Assembly: GCA_963662965.1 (NCBI GenBank)
Contig: OY759970.1
Location: 4,650,001-4,714,000 of the forward strand
DNA length: 64,000 bases
Reading direction: 5' to 3'
Origin: DTWD01 sp963662965
GTDB taxonomy: Bacteria > Acidobacteriota > Vicinamibacteria > Vicinamibacterales > UBA8438
In this document: positions 17,127-28,552 of the stretch, one piece after another
Layout of the letters: each line of letters begins with the position of its first letter
Position numbering within the stretch: the stretch's first letter is position 1
Position numbers and translations under genes: made by a program
The notes under the pieces: model-generated
The model's input: the letters and a program-made list of their open reading frames with translations, nothing else
Told to the model about the DNA's origin: nothing
The model's database searches: none

Positions 17127-18149
17127 GTGCCCCGCATCTCCCAGCCGTTCGATGCCGTGCTGCTCATCAGCTTCGGCGGTCCCGCGGGCCGCGCGGACAT
17201 CCGACCGTTTCTCCGCAATGTCGTACGCGGTCGCCACATTCCACCCGCGCGGCTGGAGGCGGTCGCTCGACACTACGAGCTATTCGACGGCATCTCCCCC
17301 CTGACGGCCATCACCAAGCGACAGGCTGCCGGCCTCCGTGCCCGTCTCAGCGCTGACGGACCCGACCTGCCGGTCTTCGTCGGTATGCGCAACTGGCACC
17401 CGTTTCTCGACGACGCCCTGACCGACATGGCGGCCGCCGGCGTCGGGCGCGCGCTCGGCGTCATCTTGGCCGCGCATCACAGCTATTCGAGTTGTGAGCA
17501 GTACCGGCAGAATGTTGCCGACGCCCGGCGCACCCTCGCGGCGCGGGGCGCGGCCGATATCGAAGTCGTCTATGCCGGTGGATGGCACACCCACGCCGGT
17601 TTCATCGCCGCCAATGCCGCGCTCGCGGCCGAGGCGCGCCGGCAGCTACCCGACGGGGCGCGGGCAGACGCCAGAATCATCTTTACCGCGCACAGCATTC
17701 CGACGGCGATGGCACTCCACTGTCGGTACGAGGCGGAGCTGAGAGAGTCGGCCCGTCTGGTGGCGGCGAAGCTCGGCACCGACAACTGGAACGTCGTCTA
17801 TCAAAGTCGTAGCGGTCGACCAGACGATGCGTGGCTGGAGCCTGACGTGTGCGACTACCTCCGGGCCGAACATGCCCGTGGCCTGCGGGCCGCCGTCATC
17901 TTGCCACTCGGCTTCGTCGCAGACCATATCGAGGTGCTGTATGACCTCGACACCGAGGCGGCCGCCGTCTGTCGCGAGCTCTCGCTCCCGATGTGCCGGG
18001 CAGCCGCCGTGAACGACCACCCCGCGTTTCTCGGCATGCTCGCCGACATCACGCGCCACGCCGTCGCGCGCGCCGCCCGTGGGCGCCCGTTGCTGATCGT
18101 GCCGGCGCTGCCGCCGGAACGGGTCGAGGGACCTCCACCCGCCAGGTAG
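17127..18149 (+). CDS. hemH: ferrochelatase
   Basis: Inserts Fe(II) into a porphyrin in the last part of heme synthesis. The 340-residue product begins at GTG 17127 with FDAVLLISFGGP, the family's first strand. The metal-binding His lies in FTAHSIP near residue 188, YQSRSGRPDDAWLEPD corresponds to the usual substrate loop, and GFVADHIEVLYDLD carries the conserved Glu. Earlier in-frame codons exist but read through hyi, so they are rejected. Whether it acts on protoporphyrin or coproporphyrin cannot be told. Confidence 0.92.
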   Translation: MPRISQPFDAVLLISFGGPAGRADIRPFLRNVVRGRHIPPARLEAVARHYELFDGISPLTAITKRQAAGLRARLSADGPDLPVFVGMRNWHPFLDDALTDMAAAGVGRALGVILAAHHSYSSCEQYRQNVADARRTLAARGAADIEVVYAGGWHTHAGFIAANAALAAEARRQLPDGARADARIIFTAHSIPTAMALHCRYEAELRESARLVAAKLGTDNWNVVYQSRSGRPDDAWLEPDVCDYLRAEHARGLRAAVILPLGFVADHIEVLYDLDTEAAAVCRELSLPMCRAAAVNDHPAFLGMLADITRHAVARAARGRPLLIVPALPPERVEGPPPAR

Positions 18150-18229
18150 CAGCGCGAACGGTGTACGAGAGAAAGGCGGCCGTCAGTAGCGGCCGCCCCC
18201 AACTACGTGTTCTACGTCGCTCCGCTAAA

Positions 18230-18985
18230 TTAGTGCACCTGCCGCGTTGCCGTGGAACCGTCGTGGAGCGGTCCCTCTGCTCGACGCGGCCTCCAGAGGA
18301 CGTCGATCGCCCACCCCTCGTTTAAGTGTTCCCCGTGCCAGTGCCGGGTCGCCGCGTCGGGGCCGATGGTGACGCCTTCACTCTGGAGGTGAGACCGTAG
18401 CGGCTCGAGCGGTGGACCGATCCAGAACGGGGCAGACGGCGCGTCTGGAAGCCGGCGCCCGTGCGGGAAGAAAAAGCGGAGCGCGCCGTTCCGAGCGGCT
18501 TCGACGCTGAATTCTTCCTCGTGCACCGACCGGTGATGATGGCGGCAGAGCAGCAGCATGTTGTCGAGCTCCATCGAGCCACCATCAGCCCAGTGACGGA
18601 TGTGGTGGGTGTCGCAGTGCCGGACGCTATAGCCAGGAAAGCGGCAGTGGCGATCTCGCGCCGCGAGCGCCCGACGGAGCGCCGGCGAGACGGTACGTGT
18701 TTTCCGCCTGACGTCGAGCGCACGTCCGTCCGGGCGATGCCGCATTACCACCGTCGCCGCATCGCACTCCATCCGTCTCGACGTTTCCGCGGAAACGTAC
18801 GAACCGTCCTCCAGCGCCGACTGCCCGACCGTGGTGTCGCCGTCCTCCCGTAGCACCTCGGTGTCGACGTGCACGACTATCTGGTAACGGTCACCCGGGA
18901 TGCCGCCGTCGAGGTTCGCGGCCAGGGCACTCTCGGCGACGAGCCCGAGCGCGTCCGCGCGCCGACGGCCGGCTGGGGTCTCCAC
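18230..18985 (-). pseudogene. C-terminal half of a DUF222/HNH endonuclease-type protein
   Basis: The 251-residue frame starts inside the linker of the DUF222 (13E12-like) family (RRRADALGLVAESALAA) and contains the HNH nuclease motif: CRFPGYSVRHCDTHHIRHWA, then LLCRHHHRSVHE with paired His. The N-terminal DUF222 half, normally about 150-200 residues, is missing, and only a short unrelated stretch with stops lies upstream. Such genes are often multicopy and associated with mobile DNA. The nuclease part could fold, but the protein is most likely a remnant. Confidence 0.6.
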
Positions 18986-19080
18986 CTTCGTGTCGTCTTC
19001 TGAACGCGACGCGGGCTCCTGACCGGTAGCGGATCGAAAGCTGTCAAGATCTTTCTACGTCGAACACTATCCCAACTTAA

Positions 19081-19512
19081 TTAGCTCACGGCCTCCGTCA
19101 CACAGTGCTTGTCGAACGCCGCCGTGAGATCCCGCGCGATCGCGTCAGCTTCCTGATTCTCGATCTGGTGCCGCTCCATCATGTAGAGCAATTGTCCGTC
19201 CCGCATCAGCGCGATCGATGGTGAGGACGGTGGGTAGCCGGTGAAGTAACTCCGCGCGCGCTCGGTCGCCTCAACGTCAGCCCCCGCGAAGACCGTCGCC
19301 ACGGCGTCCGGTTTCGTGTCATGACGGAGCGCGAGGGCAACACCTGGCCGGGCCTTCCCGGCGGCGCACCCGCAGACCGAGTTCACCACGACCATCAAGG
19401 TCCCAGACGATTTGGTGATGGCCTCGTCGACATCACCGACCGTTCGCAGTTCCTTGACCCCGAGCTGCGTCAACTCCTCGCGCATCGGCGCGATAAAGAA
19501 CTCTGGATACAC
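19081..19512 (-). CDS. bacilliredoxin (BrxA/BrxB, YphP family)
   Basis: The 143-residue thioredoxin-fold protein has the diagnostic active site CGCAAG, near residue 47 (VVVNSVCGCAAGKARPG). Bacilliredoxins remove bacillithiol from oxidised proteins and restore the thiol. A C-terminal FTGYPPSSPSIALMRDG block is also typical. Start is GTG 19512 with an AAGGAGAG ribosome binding site. It lies 14 bases downstream of the NSS transporter, so probably one transcript. Presence implies bacillithiol-type redox chemistry, which is known from Acidobacteriota only by inference here. Confidence 0.88.
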   Translation of the reverse strand: MYPEFFIAPMREELTQLGVKELRTVGDVDEAITKSSGTLMVVVNSVCGCAAGKARPGVALALRHDTKPDAVATVFAGADVEATERARSYFTGYPPSSPSIALMRDGQLLYMMERHQIENQEADAIARDLTAAFDKHCVTEAVS

Positions 19513-19526
19513 GTGCTCTCCTTTCG

Positions 19527-21002
19527 TTACCCGTCAAGGGCAACACCACTTATCTGACCCTGACTGCCGGCGGCGAGCCGTGCGTTGAACATCATAAGGA
19601 CCGCCAGGGCGATACCCCATTGCGCAAGGCAGGTCCCGACGCTGTAGACGCGGATCGGATTCCACCACCCTTCCGGGTCGTAGACCGTCGCCGCCTGGTA
19701 CATCCACCAGCCAAACATCACCGCGAACTCGACCGGAACGAAGTATTTCAGCACCCAGGCATAGCGCCGGCCGGCTCGCCGGCCACCAATGTGCGTGTTG
19801 ACCAGCTCGCGACGAAACGGGTCCACGCCGTATCCGATTGCGGCGACGGCGATGAAGAGACCGCTGACCATCAGCGCCAGCCCCCACACCCAATCTTGAT
19901 TCTCGAACACCTGCAAGCTCACGGCCGACGGAAGCCCCGCCACGATCACCACCGCGACGACGAGGCGAACCGCAGCGCCGCGCGAGAGCCCGCTATCGAT
20001 CAGCGCCCGCGCCGCCAGTTCGACCATCGCGATCAACGACGACAGCGCGGCGCAAAATAACGCGAGAAAGAACAATGGAAGAAAGAGACCGCCGGCCGGC
20101 ATCCGGGCAAACAACTGGGGTATCCAGATGAAGGTCAACCCCGTGTTGCCGGCCGCCATCGCCTCACGTGCCTCGTCGACCGGCAGAATGGCAAATGCAG
20201 CGGGGAGGATCGCCATCGCGGCGAGAATCGACGCGAGGTTGTTCCCGAGCCCGATCGTAACCGCATTGGTGACGACGTCCTCGCTCTCGCGAACGTAGAT
20301 CGCGTAGCCCAAGATCAGCCCCCACCCGGCGCCGGTCGACCAGGCCGATTGCGTCAGCGCCTCCAGCCACGTGCGGTAGTTCATCAACGCCGAGAAATCA
20401 GGAACGAAGAGGAACGCGAGCCCCCGACTGGCGCCGGGGAGCGTAAGCGCTCGGGCGACGGCGATGAGCAACAAGACGAACAGCGCCGGGATCAAAACTC
20501 GGTTCGCCCGCTCGATGCCCCCGACGACTCCGCGGCTAACGATCGCCCCGGCGGTCACGATCGAGACGATGTGAAACATCACCGGTTGCCAGATCGAGGC
20601 GCTGTACTCATTCCAGTAGCCGGCCGTATCGACTTCCGTCAATGCCCCTGACGACGCCGCAAATACGTACTTGAGCGTCCACCCGGTGACGACCGAGTAA
20701 TAGAACATGATCATGACGCTCGTCACTACGACGAACCCGCCCATCCACGCGGTGCGTTCGCCGACCAGCCCGGCAAAGGCCCCGATCGGTCCGCGACGCG
20801 CCCGTCGGCCCATACCAAATTCGGTGACCAGCAGCGGAATCGACCAGGCGAAGAGGAAGATCAGCCATGGAATGAGGAAGGCGCCGCCGCCGTTCTGCGC
20901 GACGATGCGCGGAAACCGCCACAAATTTCCGGTGCCGACCGCCATCCCCAGTCCGGCGAGAACCAGGCCCCATCGCGACGAGAAGAAGTGGGCAGGGGTC
21001 AT
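19527..21002 (-). CDS. sodium-dependent neurotransmitter:sodium symporter (SNF/NSS) family
   Basis: A 491-residue inner-membrane protein with about 12 hydrophobic segments. The family signature GLGMAVGTGNLWRFPRI near residue 14-30 carries the unwound TM1 that binds Na+ and substrate. Further blocks are FGMGRRARRGPIGAF and SVMIMFYYSVVTGW. Bacterial members import amino acids such as Trp, Tyr or Leu. The substrate here is unknown. The start is the ATG at 21002; a TTG at 21053 is also in frame. Co-directional with the bacilliredoxin gene. Confidence 0.9.
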   Translation of the reverse strand: MTPAHFFSSRWGLVLAGLGMAVGTGNLWRFPRIVAQNGGGAFLIPWLIFLFAWSIPLLVTEFGMGRRARRGPIGAFAGLVGERTAWMGGFVVVTSVMIMFYYSVVTGWTLKYVFAASSGALTEVDTAGYWNEYSASIWQPVMFHIVSIVTAGAIVSRGVVGGIERANRVLIPALFVLLLIAVARALTLPGASRGLAFLFVPDFSALMNYRTWLEALTQSAWSTGAGWGLILGYAIYVRESEDVVTNAVTIGLGNNLASILAAMAILPAAFAILPVDEAREAMAAGNTGLTFIWIPQLFARMPAGGLFLPLFFLALFCAALSSLIAMVELAARALIDSGLSRGAAVRLVVAVVIVAGLPSAVSLQVFENQDWVWGLALMVSGLFIAVAAIGYGVDPFRRELVNTHIGGRRAGRRYAWVLKYFVPVEFAVMFGWWMYQAATVYDPEGWWNPIRVYSVGTCLAQWGIALAVLMMFNARLAAGSQGQISGVALDG

Positions 21003-21083
21003 CAGGCACGGCGAGTGTAGCCCCCGTCGGTCAGGCGCGGCCAACTCAGTCAAAGTGGTGTCTAATTTCAGACGAAGCTGACT

Positions 21084-22540
21084 GTGACGCTAGTGAGATC
21101 GGGCGGCGGCACTGCGGTCTGGCTTCTCGGCGGCGCGATGCTCGCCAGTGCGCTTGTGGCCGGCGGCACCGCGCAGACCCGGCCTCCGCGCGACACGGTC
21201 GCGCCTTCCGCCGAGGCCACCACCGTGATCCGAGGCAGGGTCACCCGTTCCAACACCGGGGCACCGCTCGCACTGGCGACGGTGTCAGTGTCTCCGCGAC
21301 GAGATAACGAGGCGCCCACGGCCACCACCGACCCGGACGGACGGTACGAGCTCACCCTCTCCGGCCCGGACGATATACGGTCCGTGCGATCAAGGCCGGC
21401 TATGTGTCGCTCGACTACGGACAAGGCCGGGCGTTCGAACCAGGTACCGCGGTGGAGGCTCGCGCCGACACGACGCTGCGGAACGTCAACTTCTCGCTCC
21501 CGCGCGGCGCCGTGCTCTCTGGAACGCTGCTCGACCCGCTCGGCGAGCCAACGGTCGGGATCAGCATCCGGGCGTTGCGGTACGAATTCAGGGCCGGTCG
21601 CTGGCAGCTCCGAAACACTGGTTTCGCGTCGGACGCGACCGACGACCGAGGGACGTTTCGCGTCTACGGACTACCGCCCGGCACATACTTCGTGCAGGCG
21701 TAACCGCCCCACAGGTGGCGGCGTGGCGATCGCGGTTCGCGGACATTCGCCCCGACGTTCTACCCCGGCACCATGGATGTCGACACCGCCCAAGGACTCG
21801 AGCTCGGAATCGCACAAGAACTGACTGGGTTGACCTTGCAGCTCACGGCGTCGCTCACCGTCACTGTCGCGGGACAGGTGGTCGACGAACGAGGCCAGCC
21901 GGCGCGCAACGTGCCGAACGTCAGCTTGGTACGCGACGGGGCGACCGACCACCTGTCGAGCAATTTCTCCGAACCGGTCGGCGCCGACGGCCGCTTCGTG
22001 GTGAGCCGGGTGGCGCCGGGTCGCTACATCGCCTACGCCGCGGAGACCGGAGCCGCCGGACAAACACCCTTTGCCACCAGCGAGGTCTATGTCGCTGGCG
22101 ATGACCTCGAGGGTCTTCGGCTGATGGTCACTCCAGGGGCGTCAGCCCGGGGACGGATCTTCTTCGATTCCCAGAACCAACCCGACTTCAGCCCCGACTC
22201 GATCCAGCCGTTTACGATGCCGAGTGGTCACACACCAGTGCCGGTCGGGCGTGGGATCGGCACATCAATGACGACTGGACGTTCGAAATCCGAGGGGTCG
22301 CCGGCCGGCAGCTTGTGCGCCTGACCGGCCTGCCTGAGACATGGGTGGTCCGCGCGGTCGGGCTCGCCGGACGAGACATCACCGATACGCCGATCGTATT
22401 TTCGAGTCGCACGCCGACGACCGGTCTGCAGATCATGTTGACGGATCGGGTCACGGGGCTGATCGGCATCGTGGTGGACCGACGGCGAGAATCGTCACCT
22501 GACCCTGTCGCTCGACGCACTCCGCTAACGCGTCCGACCA
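21084..22540 (+). pseudogene. carboxypeptidase-regulatory-like surface protein, at least three frame breaks
   Basis: The start has a signal peptide (AVWLLGGAMLASALVAGG) and a first domain VIRGRVTRSNTGAPLALATV with TDPDGRYELTLSG. The frame changes near 21370. The next frame reads AGYVSLDYGQGRAFEPG, NVNFSLPRGAVLSGTLLDPL and FRVYGLPPGTYFVQA to a TAA at about 21703. A third frame gives FAPTFYPGT, TVTVAGQVVDERGQPA and RFVVSRVAPGRY. A fourth begins near 22230 (VRLTGLPETWVVRAVGLAG). All blocks are in the normal order for these long Acidobacteriota proteins, so one gene has decayed. It ends just upstream of the hspR promoter. Confidence 0.72.
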
Positions 22541-22563
22541 CCGCCTCAGCCAAGCGCGAAAAC

Positions 22564-22584
22564 ATTGACACGCCACGTATCAAT
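22564..22584 (+). promoter_or_regulatory. HAIR-like HspR operator
   Basis: An imperfect inverted repeat ATTGACA-N7-TATCAAT with the 7-7-7 geometry of the HAIR element (consensus CTTGAGT-N7-ACTCAAG) that HspR binds. TTGA and TCAA cores are both kept. It overlaps the -35 hexamer of the promoter that reads into hspR, where binding would block RNA polymerase. A further half-site-like CTTGAAT lies at 22592. Confidence 0.55.
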
Positions 22585-22593
22585 GCCTATACT
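22565..22593 (+). promoter_or_regulatory. sigma-70 promoter of hspR-dnaJ-clpB
   Basis: TTGACA at 22565-22570, a 17-base spacer and TATACT at 22588-22593: essentially consensus and the best promoter in the window. Transcription would start near 22600, leaving a leader of about 50 bases. That leader holds an inverted repeat, AACCAT (22617) and ATGGTT (22633). The local AT-richness contrasts with the GC-rich surroundings. Confidence 0.75.
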
Positions 22594-22649
22594 TGAATCG
22601 ACTCATATATAGACATAACCATCTATTTCATAATGGTTTAGACACTCAC

Positions 22650-22988
22650 ATGACCGAGGTTCTTTTTATCAGCACGGCGTCTCGAATGCTCGGGATGCAT
22701 CCTCAAACGCTACGCAAATACGAGCGGCTGGGGCTCGTCAGGCCGAATCGCACGGTCGGCAGCATGCGGTTGTACTCGTCCGAACAGATCGACCGGCTGC
22801 GGCTGATCAAGTACATGGTCGATGAACTCGGTATCAACCTTGCCGGCGTGCAGCATCTGCTCTCCGTGGCCGAGGTCGTTGAACGGCTCGATCTGCTGGT
22901 TTCCGACGACGCGCTGACCCGGCGCGGCGGTCGTCAGCGCCTCTCCCGCGAATTGCAACACCTGCGCGAGATCCTGGGACTGTCATAA
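22650..22988 (+). CDS. hspR: MerR-family heat-shock repressor HspR
   Basis: A 112-residue winged-helix protein. The MerR helix-turn-helix is STASRMLGMHPQTLRKYERL (residues 8-27) followed by the wing VGSMRLYSSEQIDRLRLIKY. HspR represses dnaK/clpB-type genes by binding HAIR inverted repeats, usually with DnaK as co-repressor. The position at the head of dnaJ and clpB, behind a HAIR-like site, fits autoregulation. The start at 22650 gives the normal N-terminus. The dnaJ start follows the stop by 4 bases. Confidence 0.88.
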   Translation: MTEVLFISTASRMLGMHPQTLRKYERLGLVRPNRTVGSMRLYSSEQIDRLRLIKYMVDELGINLAGVQHLLSVAEVVERLDLLVSDDALTRRGGRQRLSRELQHLREILGLS

Positions 22989-22992
22989 GGAC

Positions 22993-24042
22993 ATGGATTT
23001 CAAGGACTACTACCAGACGCTGGGCGTCGCCAAGACGGCGACGGCCGATGAGCTGAAGAAGGCGTTCCGGAAGTTGGCGCGGAAGTACCACCCTGACGTC
23101 AATCCGGACGACAAGTCCGCCGAGCAGCGCTTCAAGGAAGTCAACGAGGCCTACGAGGTGGTGGGCGATTCCGAGACACGGCGAAAGTACGACGACCTCG
23201 GCGCCAATTGGAAGGCGTATGAGCGGGCGCAGGCGGCGGGACAAAATCCCTTCACCGGAGGGCGGCCGTTCGGCGGCGGCGGCCCCGGCGGTGGAACGCA
23301 GTGGAACGTCCGCGGCACCGACGCCGGCGGCGGCTTCCGCACCATGACGGAGGAGGAGGTTCGCAACACATTCGGCGACGGTCCATTCTCCGATTTCTTC
23401 CAGACGTTCTTTAGCGGGGCGTCCGGGCCGTCCGGTGGCCCCGGTCGCACGCCGCGCCGCCGCGGCCGTGATCTCGAGCACGCGCTGACGTTGACCCTCG
23501 AACAGGCGTACGCCGGTGTCACGCAGCGACTCACGTTGACCACCGGCGGGCGGGCGCGGTCGATCGACGTACGGATTCCCGCGGGCATCGGGAACGGCGC
23601 CCGCGTTCGCGTCGCCGGCAAAGGTGAGCCCGGGAGCGGGGGCGGCTCGGCCGGGGATCTGTTTCTACGTATCAAGGAGGCGCGGCATGCGGTGTACGAG
23701 CGCAAGGGACACGACTTGCACATGAAAGCGGACGTCCCGCTCACGACCGCGGTCCTCGGCGGCGAGATCGAGCTCGTGACGATTGCCGGAAAGATCGTAC
23801 GTTTGAAAATCCCGACGACGACGCAGCAGGGACAGGTCTTCCGGATCAAGGGACAAGGCATGCCGTCCGTTCGCAAAGGGGCCTCCCGCGGCCATCTCTA
23901 CGCAACGGCGAACGTGCAGCTGCCCGACCGGTTGACGGACGAGACCCGGGGGCATTACGCCGCCCTGGCGGCGTTGGAACAAAACACCGAAACGCGCCGG
24001 TCGCGCGCCAACCGGGCCACCTCGAAGGATCCCACAGCGTGA
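22993..24042 (+). CDS. dnaJ: DnaJ-family co-chaperone (CbpA type, no zinc finger)
   Basis: The 349-residue product has a J domain (residues 5-70) with the HPD motif in KYHPDVNPDD, which stimulates the DnaK ATPase. A Gly/Phe-rich linker follows (residues 83-115), then the two beta-barrel substrate-binding domains (GRDLEHALTLTLEQAYAG; HDLHMKADVPLTTAVLGGEI). The CxxCxGxG zinc repeats of full DnaJ are absent, so it is a CbpA-like class B protein. It is the middle gene of the hspR-dnaJ-clpB operon, with gaps of 4 and 7 bases. Confidence 0.92.
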   Translation: MDFKDYYQTLGVAKTATADELKKAFRKLARKYHPDVNPDDKSAEQRFKEVNEAYEVVGDSETRRKYDDLGANWKAYERAQAAGQNPFTGGRPFGGGGPGGGTQWNVRGTDAGGGFRTMTEEEVRNTFGDGPFSDFFQTFFSGASGPSGGPGRTPRRRGRDLEHALTLTLEQAYAGVTQRLTLTTGGRARSIDVRIPAGIGNGARVRVAGKGEPGSGGGSAGDLFLRIKEARHAVYERKGHDLHMKADVPLTTAVLGGEIELVTIAGKIVRLKIPTTTQQGQVFRIKGQGMPSVRKGASRGHLYATANVQLPDRLTDETRGHYAALAALEQNTETRRSRANRATSKDPTA

Positions 24043-24049
24043 GGCAATC

Positions 24050-26685
24050 ATGGATATGAACCGTCTGACGGAGAAAGCGCAGCAAGCGGTGCTCGCCGCA
24101 CAGCAGCTGGCCGAGCGGAGTGGCCATCCGCAGATCGAGCCAGAGCACCTGCTCGTGACGTTGGTCGAGCAGCCGGACGGCGTCGTGCCGGCGCTGCTCC
24201 AGAAGATCGAGATTGACCCCGCCGGCGTCTCACGCGCGGCTCGCGCCGAGCTCGACCGCCTCCCGTCCGCCTCGGGTGGAGCCCAGCCCGCGCTCTCGTC
24301 TCGTCTCTCCGCGGCGATGATGATGGCGACCGACCAGGCCTCGCAGCTCAAGGACCAGTACGTCAGCACCGAGCATCTGTTCGTCGCGATCGCGATTGAG
24401 CCTGGCCACTCCCCCGCGGCGGCGCTCCTCACCGCTCACGGCGTGACGAGGGACCGTCTGTACGAGGCGTTGGACGCGGTGCGCGGGTCGCACCGCGTCA
24501 CCGACCAGAATCCGGAAGGCAAATACCAGGCCTTGGAGCGCTACAGCCGCGATCTGACCGACCTCGCACAGCGGGACAAGCTCGACCCGGTCATTGGGCG
24601 CGACGAGGAGATCCGGCGCGTGATTCAGGTGCTGTCCCGCCGGACGAAAAACAATCCAGTCCTCATCGGTGAGCCTGGGGTCGGCAAGACCGCGATTGTT
24701 GAGGGCCTCGCTCAGCGCATCGTCAGAGGTGACGTTCCGGATGGGTTGAAGGAGAAGCGGATTGTCGGCCTCGACATGGGCTCCCTCATTGCAGGAGCCA
24801 AGTATCGAGGGGAGTTTGAGGAACGACTCAAGGCGGTCCTCAAGGAGATTACCGATTCAGATGGGCGCTTCGTCCTCTTCATCGACGAGCTGCACACCGT
24901 CGTCGGAGCCGGTGCGGCCGAGGGATCGATCGATGCGTCGAACATGCTCAAGCCGATGTTGGCCCGCGGGGAACTGCACACGATTGGCGCCACGACGCTC
25001 GACGAATACCGGAAGTACGTCGAGAAGGATGCCGCCCTGGAACGGCGGTTTCAGCCGGTGGTGGTCGCCGAGCCGACGGTCGAAGACACCATTAGCGTGT
25101 TGCGGGGCCTGCGCGAACGCTACGAGATTCACCACGGCGTGACGTTCAAGGACGCGGCGCTGGTCGCCGCCGCGGTGCTCTCGAACCGGTACATCAGCGA
25201 CCGATTTCTTCCGGACAAGGCGATCGATCTGATCGACGAGGCCGCATCGAAGCTGCGGACTGAAATCGATTCCCTGCCGGTCGAGCTCGACGAAGCCGAG
25301 CGTCGGATCATGCAGCTCAAGATCGAGCGCGAGGCGTTGCACAAGGAAACGGACCAGGCTTCCCGTGACCGTCTCACGCGGCTCGACAAAGAGCTGGCTG
25401 ATCGCAAGGAGGAGCGTGACCGGCTCCGCGCGCAATGGGAACACGAGAAGGCATCCATTCAGGACGGTCGCACCATCAAGAGCGAGTTCGAAGCGCTACG
25501 ACACGAAGTCGAACGCGCGCAGCGCGATGGTGATTACGCTCGCGCCTCCGAGCTGCAGTACGGACGTATTCCGGAATTGGAGCAGCAGCTACGGGCGTCC
25601 GAGCGGACCGAAGGCGATCGGGACTCTGGCGACGCTCCCCCGAGACCGCGCATGCTGAAGGAGGAGGTCGACGAGAACGACATCGCCGAGGCCGTCAGCA
25701 AATGGACTCACATCCCGGTAAGCAAACTCGTCGAGGGCGAGATCGAAAAACTGCTGCAGATGGAGGATCGTCTCCGGCAGCGTGTCGTCGGACAGGAAGA
25801 CGCGGTCGTTGCCGTCGCGAACGCCGTCCGTCGCGCCCGGGCCGGGCTCCAGGACCCGGAGCGGCCGCTCGGTAGCTTCATTTTTCTCGGCCCGACCGGC
25901 GTTGGCAAAACGGAGCTCGCACGGGCCCTAGCGGAATTTCTCTTTGACGACGACCACGCCATGGTCCGGATAGACATGTCCGAGTACCAGGAAAAGCACA
26001 CGGTCTCACGACTCGTGGGCGCACCACCTGGGTACGTCGGGTACGACGAAGCCGGCCAGCTGACGGAGGCGGTCAGGCGGCGCCCGTATTCCGTGGTCTT
26101 GTTCGACGAGGTCGAAAAGGCACACCCGGATGTGCTTAATGTCCTGCTCCAACTGCTCGATGATGGCCGTCTGACGGACAACAAGGGACGCACCGTCGAC
26201 TTCAAGAACGTCGTGGTGATCATGACATCGAACCTGGGGAGTGAGTTCATCGCCCACCGGAGCAAGTCACGCCCGGATGATGAGCACGATCTTGATGACG
26301 ACACCAGGCGTCAGGTCCTCGATGCGGCACGCGAACACTTCCCGCCCGAGTTCCTCAATCGCGTCGATGAAATCATCGTTTTCCATGCCCTCGGACGTCA
26401 CCACCTCGTCGAGATCGTCGACATTCAGCTGGCGGACGTGGCCACGCGTCTTGCCGACCGCAAGGTCTCGATTGCACTCACTGACGCGGCGAAGCGCCAG
26501 CTGGTCGACACCGGCTTTGACATCGCCTTTGGAGCGCGCCCTCTGAGACGCACGATCCAGCGGCGCGTGCTCGACCCGTTGGCGATGCAGATGCTGCGAG
26601 GGGAGTTTCAGGACGGTGACGCCGTAATCGTCGACACGGACGGGGAGACGCTCACCTTCACCAAGAGCGAGCTTGCCGCCACGCC

Positions 26686-26689
<4 letters not shown>
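24050..26689 (+). CDS. clpB: ATP-dependent disaggregase ClpB
   Basis: A full-length 879-residue Hsp100 protein. It has an N-terminal double Clp-N repeat (residues 1-145), first AAA+ module with Walker A GEPGVGKT near 205, a coiled-coil middle domain (about 405-530) and a second AAA+ module with Walker A GPTGVGKT near 614. Characteristic sequences are GAGAAEGSIDASNMLKP and VGAPPGYVGYDEAGQLTEAV. It extracts polypeptides from aggregates together with DnaK/DnaJ. It is the last gene of the heat-shock operon. Its TAG stop shares bases with the stop of the convergent rho gene, leaving no room for a separate terminator. Confidence 0.97.
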
Positions 26690-28281
<1,592 letters not shown>

Positions 28282-28489
28282 GAGTTAGATCAAACTCTCG
28301 GTTAAGGGTTGGCTGTTCGGCCGTGACGGCCAGGATTTAGGGATCGGCAGGTTCGGGTCCTGCCAAGCGCTCGACGCTAGAAGTAGATACTGGGGCTAGA
28401 CGTTAGAAGTCTAACTCTAGAGAACCATGGCGCGTTTGCTGCTGAGATGCAACTATTGGTTGGAGGATTCCGACCGCTTACGTTTTTTG
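28282..28489 (-). promoter_or_regulatory. rho 5' leader with short hairpins
   Basis: About 200 untranslated bases between the promoter and the rho ATG. Inverted repeats seen: GGCAGG (28346-28351) with CCTGCC (28359-28364), loop 7; TAGAC (28397) with GTCTA (28409), loop 7; and a short GGCC pair near 28317. Rho leaders in other bacteria carry rut-like sites for autogenous termination. No named RNA family was recognised. Confidence 0.4.
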
Positions 28490-28519
28490 AGTATAAGTAG
28501 GCGCTGGTGGGGCTGTCAA
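28490..28519 (-). promoter_or_regulatory. sigma-70 promoter of rho
   Basis: On the minus strand, TTGACA at 28519-28514, an 18-base spacer and TATACT at 28495-28490. It sits between the stop of the CoA-binding gene and rho, so rho has its own promoter. Confidence 0.7.
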
Positions 28520-28552
28520 CCCGACCCAACCGCCGCCCTTGACAGCGACCGG

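Noticed and set aside
22592..22605. CTTGAATCGACTCA as the main HspR operator
   Set aside because: The half-sites are only two bases apart, unlike the 7-base spacing of HAIR. The site at 22564-22584 fits better.
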